In this document: positions 38,691 to 48,528 of the stretch, piece by piece
Position numbering within the stretch: position 1 is the first letter of the stretch
Layout: the number at the start of each line of letters is the position of its first letter
Assembly (NCBI RefSeq): GCF_002312805.1
Contig: NZ_NMUA01000010.1
Location: 62,001 to 126,000 of the forward strand
Origin: Sphingobium sp. D43FB
Lineage (GTDB): Bacteria; Pseudomonadota; Alphaproteobacteria; Sphingomonadales; Sphingomonadaceae
Length of the DNA: 64,000 nt
Direction: 5' to 3'
Notes under the pieces: model-generated
Database searches by the model: none
What the model was told of the DNA's origin: nothing
Seen by the model: only the letters and a program-made list of their open reading frames with translations
Position numbers and translations under genes: made by a program

Positions 38691-41110
38691 TCTGGCCCAC
38701 CCCAGGTCCAGTCGCGAATCTCAGGCATATCCTGGCCGTGGCGATCGATGTAGAGCTTGTGCGCGCACAGCTTGTCGCGCATCGCCTGCTTCAGATAGGC
38801 ACCCCGGCTGCCGGTCTGTGGCAACTGGTCGACGACATCCATGACGAGGTGGAAGCGATCGAGCCCGTTTTGTACCCGGATATCGAAAGCGGTCGTGATC
38901 GTTCCCTCTTCCTGATAGCCACGCACGTGCATATTCCGGTTGGTCCGGTGGTAGGTCAGCCGCTGGACGAGCCCGGGATAGCCGTGAAAGGCAAAGATGA
39001 CTGGCCGGTCGCGGGTGAAGAGCGAGTCATAGTCCGTGTCGCTCAGCCCATGGGGGTGCTCGGCGCACGGCTGGAGCTTCATCAAATCGACGACATTGAC
39101 GACCCGCACCCGAACTTCGGGGAGCGCTGCGCGCAGGATGGATACAGCTGCCAATATCTCAAGCGTCGGCGTATCGCCGCAGCTTGCCATGACCACATCC
39201 GGCTCGCCGTCCTGGTCGTTACTGGCCCAGGACCAGATGCCGATTCCTTGGGCGCAGTGCGATGCTGCCGCCTCGATCGTCAGCCATTGCGGCAGGGCGT
39301 GCTTGCCGGCAATCACGACGTTGACATAGTGGCGGCTGCGCAGGCAGTGATCCATGACCGAGAGCAGGCAGTTGGCATCGGGCGGCAGATAGGCGCGCAC
39401 GATGTCCGCCTTCTTGTTAGTGACATGGTCGAGAAAGCCCGGATCCTGATGGGTAAAGCCATTATGGTCCTGCTGCCACACGTGCGACGAGAGCAGATAA
39501 TTGAGTGATGCGATATCGCGGCGCCAGGGGAGCTCAGAGGTGACCTTGAGCCATTTGGCATGCTGGCTGAACATGGAATCCACGATCCGGATGAAAGCCT
39601 CATAGCTGTTGAACACCCCATGCCGCCCGGTGAGCAGATAGCCCTCCAGCCAGCCCTGGCTCTGATGCTCGCTCAACATGGAGTCGAGTACCCGGCCCGA
39701 CGGCGCAAGAAATTCGTCATTAGCCTCGATGCCGGCCTCCCACTGCCTGCCGGTCACCTCAAACACGGCGCCCAGCATGTTGGAGAGCGTCTCGTCAGGG
39801 CCAAAGATGCGGAAGTTCCGGGCCGACTCATTAAGCGAAAGGACGTCGCGCAGATAAGGGCCAAGCGTACCCATGTCCGACACTGCGACTGCACCTGGCG
39901 TCGGGACATCGACGGCGTAGGACCGATAGTCTGGAAGGCGCAGATCGCGCAGAAGCATCCCGCCATTGGCATGCGGATTTGCTCCCATCCTTCGATCTCC
40001 TGTCGGTGCCAGGGCCGCCAATTCAGGTATGAGCCGACCCTTGCCGTCGAACAGTTCTTCAGGCCGATAGCTCTTCATCCAGGCTTCGAGCGCGGCCACA
40101 TGACCCGCATGGTTCGCGTCGACCAGCAGCGGCACCTGGTGCGATCGGAACGTGCCTTCGATGGGAATGCCATCGACCTGGACAGGACCCGTCCATCCCT
40201 TGGGCGAGCGCAGGACGATGACCGGCCAGCGTGGCCGATGGGTCGATTTCCCTGATCGGGCATCAGACTGGTACTGGCGAATGTCGGCGATTGCCGCGTC
40301 CATGACGTCGGCCATGCGCCGATGCATCGTATCGGGATCGCTCCCCTCGACGAACCGCGGCGACCAGCCGCATCCTTCGAGGAAATAGGCCAGGTCATCG
40401 CCGTCGATGCGCGCCAATAGGGTAGGATTGCTGATCTTGTAGCCGTTAAGATGCAGGATCGGCAGCACGGCACCATCGCTCACAGGGCTGAGGAATTTGT
40501 TCGACTGCCAGGCGGTCGCGAGCGGGCCGGTTTCTGCCTCGCCATCGCCGACCACGCAGGCAACAATCAGATCGGGATTGTCAAACGCTGCGCCAAAGGC
40601 ATGGCTCAGCGAATAGCCAAGCTCTCCGCCTTCATGGATCGATCCCGGCGTGGTCGGGGCGACATGGCTCGATATGCCGCCGGGAAAGGAGAATTGGGTA
40701 AAGAGCTTCTTGAGCCCTGCCTCGTCCTGGCTGATGTTGGGATATATCTCGCTGTAGCTGCCCTCAAGATAGGTGTTGCCCACTAGCGCCGGCCCGCCAT
40801 GGCCGGGGCCGGCAATGTAGATCATGCTGAGATCTTGTGCTTTGATTACCCGGTTGAGATGCACATAGATAAAATTCTGGCCAGGCGTGGTGCCCCAATG
40901 ACCGACGATCAGGGGCTTCACATGGTCGAGCGTCAGCGGCTCGCGGAGCAAGGAATTGTCGTAAAGATAGAGCTGCCCGACCGACAGATAATTGGCGGCG
41001 CGCCAGTAGGCATCGATGAGAGCGAGCTCGTCGGCGTCGATATTGCTCGGGACAATTGCCGGAATGTCATCTGCGGCCGCGGCTTCGCGCTTGAAGAGGC
41101 GTACATCCAT
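38687..41110 (-). CDS. xfp: xylulose-5-P/fructose-6-P phosphoketolase
   Basis: A thiamine-diphosphate enzyme of 807 residues, the usual size. [56 protein letters not shown] and [14 protein letters not shown] are family signatures. It makes acetyl-phosphate plus a shorter sugar phosphate, which acetate kinase (45.8 kb) can turn into ATP. ATG at 41110 ([15 protein letters not shown]); an upstream extension to 41182 is not needed. First gene after the box at 41200, and followed by class I aldolase. Confidence 0.93.
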   Translation of the reverse strand: MDVRLFKREAAAADDIPAIVPSNIDADELALIDAYWRAANYLSVGQLYLYDNSLLREPLTLDHVKPLIVGHWGTTPGQNFIYVHLNRVIKAQDLSMIYIAGPGHGGPALVGNTYLEGSYSEIYPNISQDEAGLKKLFTQFSFPGGISSHVAPTTPGSIHEGGELGYSLSHAFGAAFDNPDLIVACVVGDGEAETGPLATAWQSNKFLSPVSDGAVLPILHLNGYKISNPTLLARIDGDDLAYFLEGCGWSPRFVEGSDPDTMHRRMADVMDAAIADIRQYQSDARSGKSTHRPRWPVIVLRSPKGWTGPVQVDGIPIEGTFRSHQVPLLVDANHAGHVAALEAWMKSYRPEELFDGKGRLIPELAALAPTGDRRMGANPHANGGMLLRDLRLPDYRSYAVDVPTPGAVAVSDMGTLGPYLRDVLSLNESARNFRIFGPDETLSNMLGAVFEVTGRQWEAGIEANDEFLAPSGRVLDSMLSEHQSQGWLEGYLLTGRHGVFNSYEAFIRIVDSMFSQHAKWLKVTSELPWRRDIASLNYLLSSHVWQQDHNGFTHQDPGFLDHVTNKKADIVRAYLPPDANCLLSVMDHCLRSRHYVNVVIAGKHALPQWLTIEAAASHCAQGIGIWSWASNDQDGEPDVVMASCGDTPTLEILAAVSILRAALPEVRVRVVNVVDLMKLQPCAEHPHGLSDTDYDSLFTRDRPVIFAFHGYPGLVQRLTYHRTNRNMHVRGYQEEGTITTAFDIRVQNGLDRFHLVMDVVDQLPQTGSRGAYLKQAMRDKLCAHKLYIDRHGQDMPEIRDWTWGGPE

Positions 41111-41168
41111 AGTCTCGCGATCCCGATGCTTTGGGCAATGGCCAGCCTGGCCCTCCCGAAAGCATGAA

Positions 41169-41212
41169 GATAGCGGCGGCACAGGGCAGAATTGCAGGCT
41201 CGGAAACTACTC
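41169..41212 (-). promoter_or_regulatory. FixJ-like box plus promoter, upstream of xfp
   Basis: Minus-strand GAGTAGTTTCCGA at 41200-41212, then GCCTG, with a -10-like GCTATC at 41169-41174 (25 nt). The phosphoketolase ATG is 90 nt from the box. This is one of the best copies. Confidence 0.72.
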
Positions 41213-41241
41213 ACACGATGATAGAGCCTAAATTTGCGGGT

Positions 41242-41907
41242 TCAAATTGCCCGTCCGACTGGGGAATCTATATTTCCTAAGGGTTGCGCTGTGGCGACAA
41301 GGCCGCACATCTTCCGCGCCGCTTCACTGACCTCTTCCATATATTGGAGGAAGAAGCGTTCGCTCAGCCCCTCGTTGATCCGCGAAAAATGCGAATGCTG
41401 CGTTGACGCCATCGAGAAGGCTTTCTTAAGATAATGATCGAAGACATTTATCAGCGACTGCCACTCCCCTTCCTCGTCAAGCCAGATCTGGGAGTTTCCC
41501 GATGAGGTGAAGCTTAGAAGATGCGCGCCAATCATGTGCGAGCTGGCGTCGCGCACGCGCAAGGCCCGAAAGGAAAAGTCTGATCCCAAGACACGGTCGA
41601 CATAACCCTTGAGCATCGCGGGCGGCGTTCCAAACCAGATCGGATAGACAAAAACCAGCACAGCCGCGTTGGCTATGATGTCGAGTTCATGGGCAATATG
41701 GGGAGACTCGAAGAATGTTTTCGAACCCGGCTGTTCATTGGCCTGCAGAACCGGATCGAATTTCATGGCGTAGAGATCGCGCAGTACCGCCTCCTGGCCG
41801 GCGTCTTCGACGACTGCGCAATATCTGTCAGCTACGGCTGCGTTGAAGCTATCCCGCTCGGGATGGCACAAAATGACGACATGCTTGGGTCTGTTCATAT
41901 CCGTCAT
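41242..41907 (-). CDS. flavodoxin-fold NAD(P)H dehydrogenase (quinone)
   Basis: A 221-residue protein of the flavodoxin-like NAD(P)H oxidoreductase family. VVILCHPERDSFNAAVADRY is the FMN/phosphate region and FVYPIWFGTPPAMLKGYVDRVL is the quinone-reductase motif (PxWFxxPAxLKGxxDRV). ATG at 41907 has AGGAGG upstream; the frame to 41991 is overlap with the GH130 gene. It follows GH130 in the operon led by the box at 43413. Quinone or electrophile reduction is inferred. Confidence 0.83.
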   Translation of the reverse strand: MTDMNRPKHVVILCHPERDSFNAAVADRYCAVVEDAGQEAVLRDLYAMKFDPVLQANEQPGSKTFFESPHIAHELDIIANAAVLVFVYPIWFGTPPAMLKGYVDRVLGSDFSFRALRVRDASSHMIGAHLLSFTSSGNSQIWLDEEGEWQSLINVFDHYLKKAFSMASTQHSHFSRINEGLSERFFLQYMEEVSEAARKMCGLVATAQPLGNIDSPVGRAI

Positions 41908-41980
41908 GCTGGGCCTCCTGGCGGGTTCGCGCAGCAAGCTGTCATCCTCCAAACATGCCGTTGCAAGCATCGGAAAACCC

Positions 41981-43300
41981 CTAGTGTCCACCCGTGGGCT
42001 TGGGATGGATCATCGCCTCGAGCAAAGCATCGATCGAGATGACAGCCACTGTCGTGAAGCTGTCGGCGATCGCATAGGGCAGTATCAGGCTTCTACCATT
42101 CAAGAGTGCGCCGCAGCTATAGACTACATTGGGCACATAGCCGTCGCGTTCCTGTGGGCTTGGACGCAGGAGCGGCGTCGCCAGCCGACCGATGACCTTT
42201 GTCGGATCCTGTTTGTCGAGCAGGCAGGCGCCTATGCAATAATTGCGCACCGGCCCCACGCCGTGGATCAGAACCAGCCATCCCTCGTCGATCTCGATTG
42301 GCGAGCCGCAATTGCCGAGCTGCACGAACTCCCAGACCCAACGCGGCGAGAGGATTTTGATGCCCGCGTCCCAGGTGTAGAGATCGTTCGACTTCAAGAG
42401 CCAGATATTCTCATGGTCGAGGCGACCGAGCATGACATATTGACCGTCGATCCGGCGGGGGAACAGCGCCATCCCTTTGTTGACGGCGGCGGGACCATGG
42501 AGCGGCGTGAGTTCAAACGTCTGAAAATCGGTAGTTCTGAGCAGTTCTGAGCGGATGTCCTCGCCACTAAAGGCCGTGTAGGTTCCCAGATAAGTAGGGT
42601 TGCCCTCCTCGTCCACGAACCGCACCATCCGCAAATCCTCGATGCCGTGCCGTTGCCGGAAGGTCGTGGGAAAAATGACGATCTCCGACAGGCTCTGGCT
42701 CTCTTTACAAAGCAGCCGGACGCCAGGATCGCCGGGCGCCCCACCTGGCATATTCTCGATGCGGGGCGAAATAGCCTGAAGGCTGGCCGGATCAATGCTG
42801 ACTATCCCCTCTCCCGTGCACAGACCCGTGCGAAAGGTGATAGAGGAAACATGCCCCTCCCCCACACCGCGCAAGGACAGGATGAAGCGGACTGCGCCTT
42901 TCGCCACGTTCCTCTGATCGGGATGCGCCACGATACTGGGATTGAACAGGGCCGCAGCCTCGAACGAATATTCTTCACAAAAATAGGCGCCGATAAGATG
43001 CGCCTGCGCCGTGCTCACGGCACGCGGATCGATCATCTGGCCATTGACTTCGTGATAGCGGCGCAAGAGCATATCCTCGATATTGCGATGGCGGTTGGAC
43101 AGGCTGGCGACCACCCGTTCCAATTCTTCCGCAAGTTCGCTGTGCTCCAAGTTAAGAACGCGATTGGCGAGGCACTGCGCCCGCGTCGGGTCCGTGCATC
43201 CGGCGCGTGGCGGATCGTCAGCCGGGATGAAAGGCCTGATGACCACTCGCGTGGGATCTGCGCGCAATTGCACCGGCAGATGCGTCACTATGAGATCCAC
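41981..43300 (-). CDS. GH130-family glycoside phosphorylase/hydrolase
   Basis: A 439-residue enzyme, close paralogue of the one at 23187-24470. Landmarks are HGIEDLRMVRFVDEEGN, KGMALFPRRIDGQYVM and NCGSPIEIDEGWLVLIHGVG. GTG start at 43300 with GGGG-rich upstream sequence. First gene of a two-gene unit with the flavodoxin-fold oxidoreductase, controlled by the box at 43413. A role in releasing sugar phosphate from a reserve or mannoside is plausible but not shown. Confidence 0.83.
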   Translation of the reverse strand: MDLIVTHLPVQLRADPTRVVIRPFIPADDPPRAGCTDPTRAQCLANRVLNLEHSELAEELERVVASLSNRHRNIEDMLLRRYHEVNGQMIDPRAVSTAQAHLIGAYFCEEYSFEAAALFNPSIVAHPDQRNVAKGAVRFILSLRGVGEGHVSSITFRTGLCTGEGIVSIDPASLQAISPRIENMPGGAPGDPGVRLLCKESQSLSEIVIFPTTFRQRHGIEDLRMVRFVDEEGNPTYLGTYTAFSGEDIRSELLRTTDFQTFELTPLHGPAAVNKGMALFPRRIDGQYVMLGRLDHENIWLLKSNDLYTWDAGIKILSPRWVWEFVQLGNCGSPIEIDEGWLVLIHGVGPVRNYCIGACLLDKQDPTKVIGRLATPLLRPSPQERDGYVPNVVYSCGALLNGRSLILPYAIADSFTTVAVISIDALLEAMIHPKPTGGH

Positions 43301-43381
43301 AGGCCTTTGGCCCCTTAAAAAAAAGCGGGAAACTGAAAGGACGGTTTTGCTTACGGCGATTGCGGCGAGCCACCGCGCTGG

Positions 43382-43425
43382 TCATGATCGGCAGAACCGG
43401 TCCGCGATAGGCTCGGAAACTACCC
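43382..43425 (-). promoter_or_regulatory. FixJ-like box plus promoter, toward GH130
   Basis: Minus-strand GGGTAGTTTCCGA at 43413-43425 (one mismatch), GCCTA after it, and a -10-like TCATGA at 43382-43387. It is 113 nt from the GH130 start and back to back with the plus-strand box at 43433. Confidence 0.62.
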
Positions 43426-43432
43426 AGCGCCT

Positions 43433-43476
43433 GAGTGTTTTCCGAAGCTCCCGGCCTTTCCCGATGAAGAGCAAGA
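43433..43476 (+). promoter_or_regulatory. FixJ-like box plus promoter, toward marC
   Basis: GAGTGTTTTCCGA at 43433-43445 (one mismatch at A6), AGCTC after it, and a -10-like GCAAGA at 43471-43476. CATAAT at 43485 is an alternative -10. The marC start is 115 nt downstream. It is the weakest copy together with 61305. Confidence 0.5.
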
Positions 43477-43559
43477 GTGTGGAGCATAATCGCTTCAGTC
43501 CCGATCCGCGCCAGCAGGCACGGCATCGCCAGCCGCCCACCGCGCGATCGAGAGATTAA

Positions 43560-44253
43560 ATGGCTGATAGTTCCCTTCTTGCCATGTTCATGGCCTTGTT
43601 TGCTATCACTGCGCCAATCGCTGCCGTTCCGCTGTTCGTCGCGGCTACAGAAGGACAGTCGGACGGGCAACGACGGACGACGGCGATGATCGCTGCGGCG
43701 ACCTTCCTGTTGGCAGCGATGGTGGCGTTGTTCGCCGGGAACGCCGCCCTCGCCTTCTTTGGGGTCGATGTAGCTGCCTTGCGGCTGGCCGGCATGGCTG
43801 TCGTCGCCGTTATAGGATGGCAAATGATCAACGCGCCGACGGTGGCCGCAGAGCCGCCAGGCGCTGCCGGATCGCAGCATCTCCACGCAGCGTCCAATAC
43901 CCGGATCGTGCAAGCCGGCGCACAAGGCCGTCCATCGCCTTCGCCGCTTAGCATCGGCGTCACGCCGCTTGGCTTTCCCATTTATGCCGGACCCGGTGTC
44001 CTGTCAGTCGTTGTCGCCTGGGGCAGCGGCCCGGGAGCCCGTTTACATGATTGCAATCGCCGCCATCCTCGCCAACGCTGCTCTCATTCTCGGCCTCAAC
44101 CTTGCGGCGACCCCGATCACGCGCATCATTGGCGCAGAGGCGTTGCTGGTAACCGAGAAGCTGTTCGGCCTCGTCGTCGTCGCGATCGCGGTGGGTGGTA
44201 TGGCAAGCGCCCTCCTCATATTATTTCCCGGTCTGCAGAGCGTTACACGATGA
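43560..44253 (+). pseudogene. MarC-family membrane protein, frameshifted
   Basis: Six-helix MarC/UPF0056-type inner-membrane protein. The first frame from ATG 43560 covers MADSSLLAMFMALFAITAP to about 44030; the second ends at 44253 with AEALLVTEKLFGLVVVAIAVGGM. An extra G at 44033-44035 (CCGGGAGCC) causes the shift. Removing it gives VAWGSGPEPVYMIAIAAI. Function of the family is unknown. A sequencing error is possible. Confidence 0.75.
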
Positions 44254-44365
44254 TGCGTTGGCCCCAATATCGCCGCCGGCCAGAAACGCACTCGCCAAGG
44301 CCGATCACGGAAATACGCTGTGGCGACCCGCTCCTGGGCGAGAGACGCCAGGACGGGGCGCGGCG

Positions 44366-45106
44366 ATGAAGCGCCTGGTTGCGTTCGATCTTGACGGTAC
44401 GCTTGCTGAAAGCAAGCAGGCGGTCGACGCCGAAATGGCATCGCTTCTGGCGCGACTGACGCACAGGCTAAGCGTTGCGGTTATTTCCGGCGGTGACTGG
44501 CCGCAATTCGAGGTCCAGCTTCTCGCGCAACTGGGCAAGGACGCCAATCTCACCCGTCTCTTTCTCATGCCTACCTCAGGCACCAAGCTTTACCGTTACA
44601 AGGACATATGGCGACAAATCTATGCGGACGCTCTGAGCGAGAGCGAGCGACATAAGATCGTCGGTTCGCTTGAAGCAATCGTCGCTGCTTTAGGCTTTGC
44701 GCAGGAGAGGAGCTGGGGTGCCAGGATCGAGGACCGGGGCACCCAGATCACGTTCTCAGGCCTTGGCCAGGAGGCTCCGCCAGCCGCCAAGCTGGCTTGG
44801 GATCCGACCTTCGCAAAGCGGCAAAAGGTACAGGCGATGCTCACCCCGCTTATCCCGGGTTTTGTGGTGAGAATCGGCGGCTCGACTTCGGTCGACATCA
44901 CGCGCGAAGGTGTGGACAAAGGCTATGGGATCACGAGGCTGGCAAAGGCCGCCGATCTTGCGCTTTCCGATATATTGTTCATGGGCGACGCCCTTTATCC
45001 CGGCGGCAACGACTATGCGGTACGTGGTGCTGGCGTGGACTGCATCGCGGTACGCGATGTCGAAGAAACCAAACATATTCTCGAGGCTGTCCTGCTTTGC
45101 GGGTAA
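44366..45106 (+). CDS. HAD-superfamily IIB phosphatase
   Basis: A 246-residue sugar-phosphatase-like protein: VAFDLDGTLAESKQAV (catalytic DxD), VISGGDWPQ (motif II), GVDKGYGI with Lys (motif III), ILFMGDALYPGGND (motif IV). Resembles mannose/trehalose/glucosyl-3-phosphoglycerate phosphatases. ATG at 44366 is preceded by GGACGGGGC. It follows the broken marC, and could act on mannosyl products related to the GH130 genes; substrate is inferred. Confidence 0.82.
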   Translation: MKRLVAFDLDGTLAESKQAVDAEMASLLARLTHRLSVAVISGGDWPQFEVQLLAQLGKDANLTRLFLMPTSGTKLYRYKDIWRQIYADALSESERHKIVGSLEAIVAALGFAQERSWGARIEDRGTQITFSGLGQEAPPAAKLAWDPTFAKRQKVQAMLTPLIPGFVVRIGGSTSVDITREGVDKGYGITRLAKAADLALSDILFMGDALYPGGNDYAVRGAGVDCIAVRDVEETKHILEAVLLCG

Positions 45107-45140
45107 TGATCGGCGTACGTCCGCATGCGCGGCTAAAGTT

Positions 45141-45184
45141 GAGTAGTTTCCGAGGCTGCCGGCGACAGGCCTGCAAAGGCTAGG
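45141..45184 (+). promoter_or_regulatory. FixJ-like box plus promoter, upstream of the YflT-like gene and ackA
   Basis: Exact GAGTAGTTTCCGA at 45141-45153, GGCTG after it, and a -10-like GCTAGG at 45179-45184 (25 nt). The next ATG (45245) is 92 nt downstream. Confidence 0.7.
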
Positions 45185-45244
45185 AAAAGACGCTGCAGGA
45201 AACGGCACGACCGCTTCCCATGCCTTTAGCAAGATGAGGATATC

Positions 45245-45805
45245 ATGGAAAAACCCGAAGCCGTCGTTGCTGTCTTCTCCGATCATGCCGCAGCCGAGGC
45301 CGCCGTTAGAAAGCTCAATCTTGGCGGCTTCGATATCAAACATCTCAGTGTCGTGGGCAAAGGCTACCATGTCGACGAGCAGGTCGTGGGCTTCTACAAT
45401 CAGGGCGACCGCGTCCGGTTCTGGGGGACAAGGGGCGCTTTGTGGGGCGGCCTTTGGAGCCTGTTCTTTGGGGGCGTCTTTCTTACGCTCCCGGTCGTTG
45501 GTCCCGTGATCATGCTCGGCTATCTGGCGGCGACCGCCGTGTCGGTCATCGAGGGGGCCGTCCTTGTCGGCGGCACGAGCGCGCTCGCAGCAGCGCTCTA
45601 TGGGCTGGGGATCCCCAAGGACAGCGTGCTTGCCTATGAAACGGACATCAAGGCGGACGCATTTCTGGTCATGGCCCACGACACACCGAGCCGGATCGCG
45701 CTTGCCAAGGCTATCCTTGAAACAGCCGACGTCACGCGTGTCGACGTCCATGCCGCGACGCCCGACGCGCAGAAGAAACTCGAACTTGTGCACGATCATG
45801 ATTGA
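45245..45805 (+). CDS. general-stress membrane protein (DUF1269/YflT-like)
   Basis: A 186-residue protein beginning like general-stress YflT/GS17M proteins (VVAVFSDHAAAEAAVRKLNLGGFD) with a hydrophobic middle (about 65-120, GGLWSLFFGGVF, then VVGPVIMLGYLAATAVSV). ATG at 45245 has GAGGATATC upstream. Its stop is 8 bp before the acetate kinase start (45814), so the two are an operon. Function unknown. Confidence 0.7.
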   Translation: MEKPEAVVAVFSDHAAAEAAVRKLNLGGFDIKHLSVVGKGYHVDEQVVGFYNQGDRVRFWGTRGALWGGLWSLFFGGVFLTLPVVGPVIMLGYLAATAVSVIEGAVLVGGTSALAAALYGLGIPKDSVLAYETDIKADAFLVMAHDTPSRIALAKAILETADVTRVDVHAATPDAQKKLELVHDHD

Positions 45806-45813
45806 GGTCCGGC

Positions 45814-47052
45814 ATGTCTTCGTCCCGCATGGGAGCTGATCCGCCAAACGGCACTATCCTTGTATTCAACGCAGGGTCGTCCAGCCTGAAGTTCGCGCTT
45901 TTCGCCGGCGTCCCTGCCTTGGGTACGCTGATGCGGGGCGAGGTTACCGGTCTGGGCGAAAATCCGCATCTGGTGGCGCACGATGCCGCCGGTGTTCGTG
46001 TGGCCGATCAGCAATGGTCAGAGACAGGTGAGCAGGCTTTCAGCTCCGCGCTGGACGGCTTGCTTGCGCTGGTAGAGGCTATGCCGGGTCATGACCGTCT
46101 CGCGGCCGTGGGCCATCGCATCGTCCACGGGGGCGCTGACCATATCGCGCCCGAGTTGGTGACGCAGCCGCTGCTGGCCGCGCTCGAGACCCTCTTTCCG
46201 CTCGATCCGATCCATATGCCCCATAATCTTGCGCCGATCCGCGCCTTGGCCAAAGCACGCCCCGATCTGAGCCAAGTCGCCTGTTTCGACACGGCCTTCC
46301 ATCACACGATGCCGCGCCTTGCCCAGCACTTTGCCCTCCCGCGCGCCATCACCGATGCAGGGGTCAGGCGTTACGGATTTCATGGCCTTTCCTACGAATA
46401 TATTGCCTGCCGTCTGGCGGCAGATAGTCCAGCCCTCGCCAACGGGCGCGTCATCGTCGCGCATCTTGGCGCGGGCGCGAGCCTATGCGCGCTCGACAAA
46501 TGCGTGAGCATCGCCACCACTTTTGGCATGAGCGTGCTGGACGGCCTGATGATGGCGACGCGATGCGGCAGTCTGGACCCGGGCGCCATTCTCTATCTGC
46601 TCAGGCTTGGACATCAGCCAGCCGACATCGAGGACATGCTCTACAATCGCTCGGGTTTGCTCGGCGTCTCCGGGATCAGCAGCGACATCCGCGTCCTGCT
46701 GGCCAGCAAGGCACCGCAGGCACGCGAAGCGATCGACCTCTTCACCTATCGGGTCGCGCTCGACATTGGTGCGATGACGAGCGCTCTTGGCGGCCTCGAC
46801 GGCATCGTCTTCACAGCCGGGATTGGAGAACATGCGCCCGCTATCCGCACGGCCGTGTGCGAAAGGCTGCAATGGCTCGGCTTGGCGCTTGATGAGGCTG
46901 CCAATGACGCAGGGTCATCCCGCATCAGCATGACAAGCAGCAAGATCGACGTTCGCGTCATGGCGACCGACGAGGAAGCCATGATCGCACACCATAGCCT
47001 CGCCATAACCTGCAGTGCCAATGTCGCCCGAGCATCGGAGCCTACAGGCTAG
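45814..47052 (+). CDS. ackA: acetate kinase
   Basis: A 412-residue kinase, normal length. VFNAGSSSLKFALF (phosphate-1 motif), GHRIVHGG, FDTAFHHTMP, GFHGLSYEYI, HLGAGASLCA and FTAGIGEHA are the family motifs. It makes ATP and acetate from acetyl-phosphate. ATG at 45814 is preceded by GAGG; other in-frame ATGs are at 45802 and 45829. With phosphoketolase at 41.1 kb it forms the energy-yielding end of a phosphoketolase route. No phosphotransacetylase is seen in the window. Confidence 0.92.
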   Translation: MSSSRMGADPPNGTILVFNAGSSSLKFALFAGVPALGTLMRGEVTGLGENPHLVAHDAAGVRVADQQWSETGEQAFSSALDGLLALVEAMPGHDRLAAVGHRIVHGGADHIAPELVTQPLLAALETLFPLDPIHMPHNLAPIRALAKARPDLSQVACFDTAFHHTMPRLAQHFALPRAITDAGVRRYGFHGLSYEYIACRLAADSPALANGRVIVAHLGAGASLCALDKCVSIATTFGMSVLDGLMMATRCGSLDPGAILYLLRLGHQPADIEDMLYNRSGLLGVSGISSDIRVLLASKAPQAREAIDLFTYRVALDIGAMTSALGGLDGIVFTAGIGEHAPAIRTAVCERLQWLGLALDEAANDAGSSRISMTSSKIDVRVMATDEEAMIAHHSLAITCSANVARASEPTG

Positions 47053-48517
47053 CCGAACCCTTGTCCTGAAGCATTCTGAACACCGCCGGGAGACAATCTG
47101 GCAGATCCTCGGCAAGCAGGCCCGGCCCAAATTCCGCAGCTGCGGCGCCGTGCAGCCAGACGGCGGCCGCAGCGGCGAGAAAGGGGGGCATGCCCTGCGC
47201 AAGCAGCCCAAGGACAATACCTGCCAATACATCGCCAGCACCCGCCGTCGCCAGGCTGGGTGGCGCATTGGCGTTGATGATGGCCTGTCCATCGGGTGCG
47301 GCGATGACGGTGTCGCTGCCCTTGAGGATGACAATGGCGCCGCTTGCTGAGGCCGCAGCGCGCGCACGCGTCAATCGGTCGCCGCTGGTCTGGAACAGGC
47401 GAGCATATTCGCCGTCATGCGGCGTCAGCACACAGGGGCCAATAATGGCTTTAGTCAGCGCCTCTCTATCATCCTGGAACAGCGTGAGTGCGTCTGCATC
47501 GAGAACGACCGGCCGGCCGGTGGCGAGCATCGCCAGCGTTATGGCGTGCGTCTCGACGGTGATGCCGGCGCCAGGGCCTATGAGCATGGCCGAAATCCGC
47601 TGGTCGCCAAGCATTTCATGCATCTCGTCAGGGCTCGCAATGGGATGCACCATGATACTCGTCAGCGCGGCTGCATAGACCGGCAGCGCAACAGGCGCGA
47701 CCGCTACTGTGGTAAGGCCAGCGCCTGTCCGTGCAGCAGCGCGGGCGGCCATTCGGGCGGCTCCGGTCGCAGGATAACCGCCCCAGATGAGGGCATGTCC
47801 GCGGCTATATTTGTTGCTGCCATCGACCGGGCAAGGCAGCGCACCGCGCCAGAGGGACGGCCCGTTCTCGAAAATGTCCGGCCCGAGCGCTTCGAGCACG
47901 GCCGCAGGCGTGCCGATATCCGCGACGACCACATCACCACATAGCCGTTTGCCAGGAAGCAGGAGGTGGCCGGGTTTCTTCCGAAAGAAGGTGACGGTCA
48001 TCGCCGATGCGATCGCCCCTAAGGCAAGGCCGCTGTCACCCATTACGCCGCTGGGAACATCGATTGCAACGATCGGTATGCCCCGAGTGACCGACGCCGC
48101 CAGGATTTCTGCGGCGACTCCCTGCAGGGGGCGGTCCAGTCCCGCGCCAAATAGCGCATCGACAACCAGTTCGGCACCATCGAGAACTGCACCATCCAAT
48201 GGGGCGATCGAACCCTGCCAACGATCCGCATTCGTTTTTGCTTCGCCTTTCAGCTGCTCGCGTCTCCCAAGTAGGGCCAGTCGCACGGACCAGCCAGCAT
48301 CGCCAAGCAGACGTGCCACGACGAAACCGTCGCCGCCATTATTGCCGGGCCCGCACAGGACGCTGACGGGCCGTGCCGTCCAGCGTCCTGTAATCGCCCG
48401 TGCAACCGCGGTGCCTGCATTCTCCATAAGTTCGAGCGAGGAGATGCCAGATACGAGCGCCAGGCGATCCGCCTCCCCCATCTGGTGAACAGTCAGAAGG
48501 GCGCGGGAAAGGTCCAT
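47042..48517 (-). CDS. nnr: bifunctional NAD(P)H-hydrate epimerase/dehydratase
   Basis: A 491-residue fusion. The N-terminal half (about 1-215) is the epimerase with CGPGNNGGDGFVVARLL; the C-terminal half (about 225-490) is the ADP/ATP-dependent dehydratase with GPGAG, LTPHDGEYARL, ILKGSDTVI and ATAGAGDVLAGI. It repairs hydrated NAD(P)H. It follows adhP by 11 bp in a minus-strand operon with dehydrogenases, and it converges with ackA by 11 bp overlap. Confidence 0.92.
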   Translation of the reverse strand: MDLSRALLTVHQMGEADRLALVSGISSLELMENAGTAVARAITGRWTARPVSVLCGPGNNGGDGFVVARLLGDAGWSVRLALLGRREQLKGEAKTNADRWQGSIAPLDGAVLDGAELVVDALFGAGLDRPLQGVAAEILAASVTRGIPIVAIDVPSGVMGDSGLALGAIASAMTVTFFRKKPGHLLLPGKRLCGDVVVADIGTPAAVLEALGPDIFENGPSLWRGALPCPVDGSNKYSRGHALIWGGYPATGAARMAARAAARTGAGLTTVAVAPVALPVYAAALTSIMVHPIASPDEMHEMLGDQRISAMLIGPGAGITVETHAITLAMLATGRPVVLDADALTLFQDDREALTKAIIGPCVLTPHDGEYARLFQTSGDRLTRARAAASASGAIVILKGSDTVIAAPDGQAIINANAPPSLATAGAGDVLAGIVLGLLAQGMPPFLAAAAAVWLHGAAAAEFGPGLLAEDLPDCLPAVFRMLQDKGSASL

Positions 48518-48528
48518 GCCGATGTCCG

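Noticed and set aside
41475..41500. GGGAGTTTCCCGATG inside the flavodoxin-fold gene, similar to the box
   Set aside because: It lies within a coding sequence, lacks the AGTAG part and has no promoter elements at the expected spacing.
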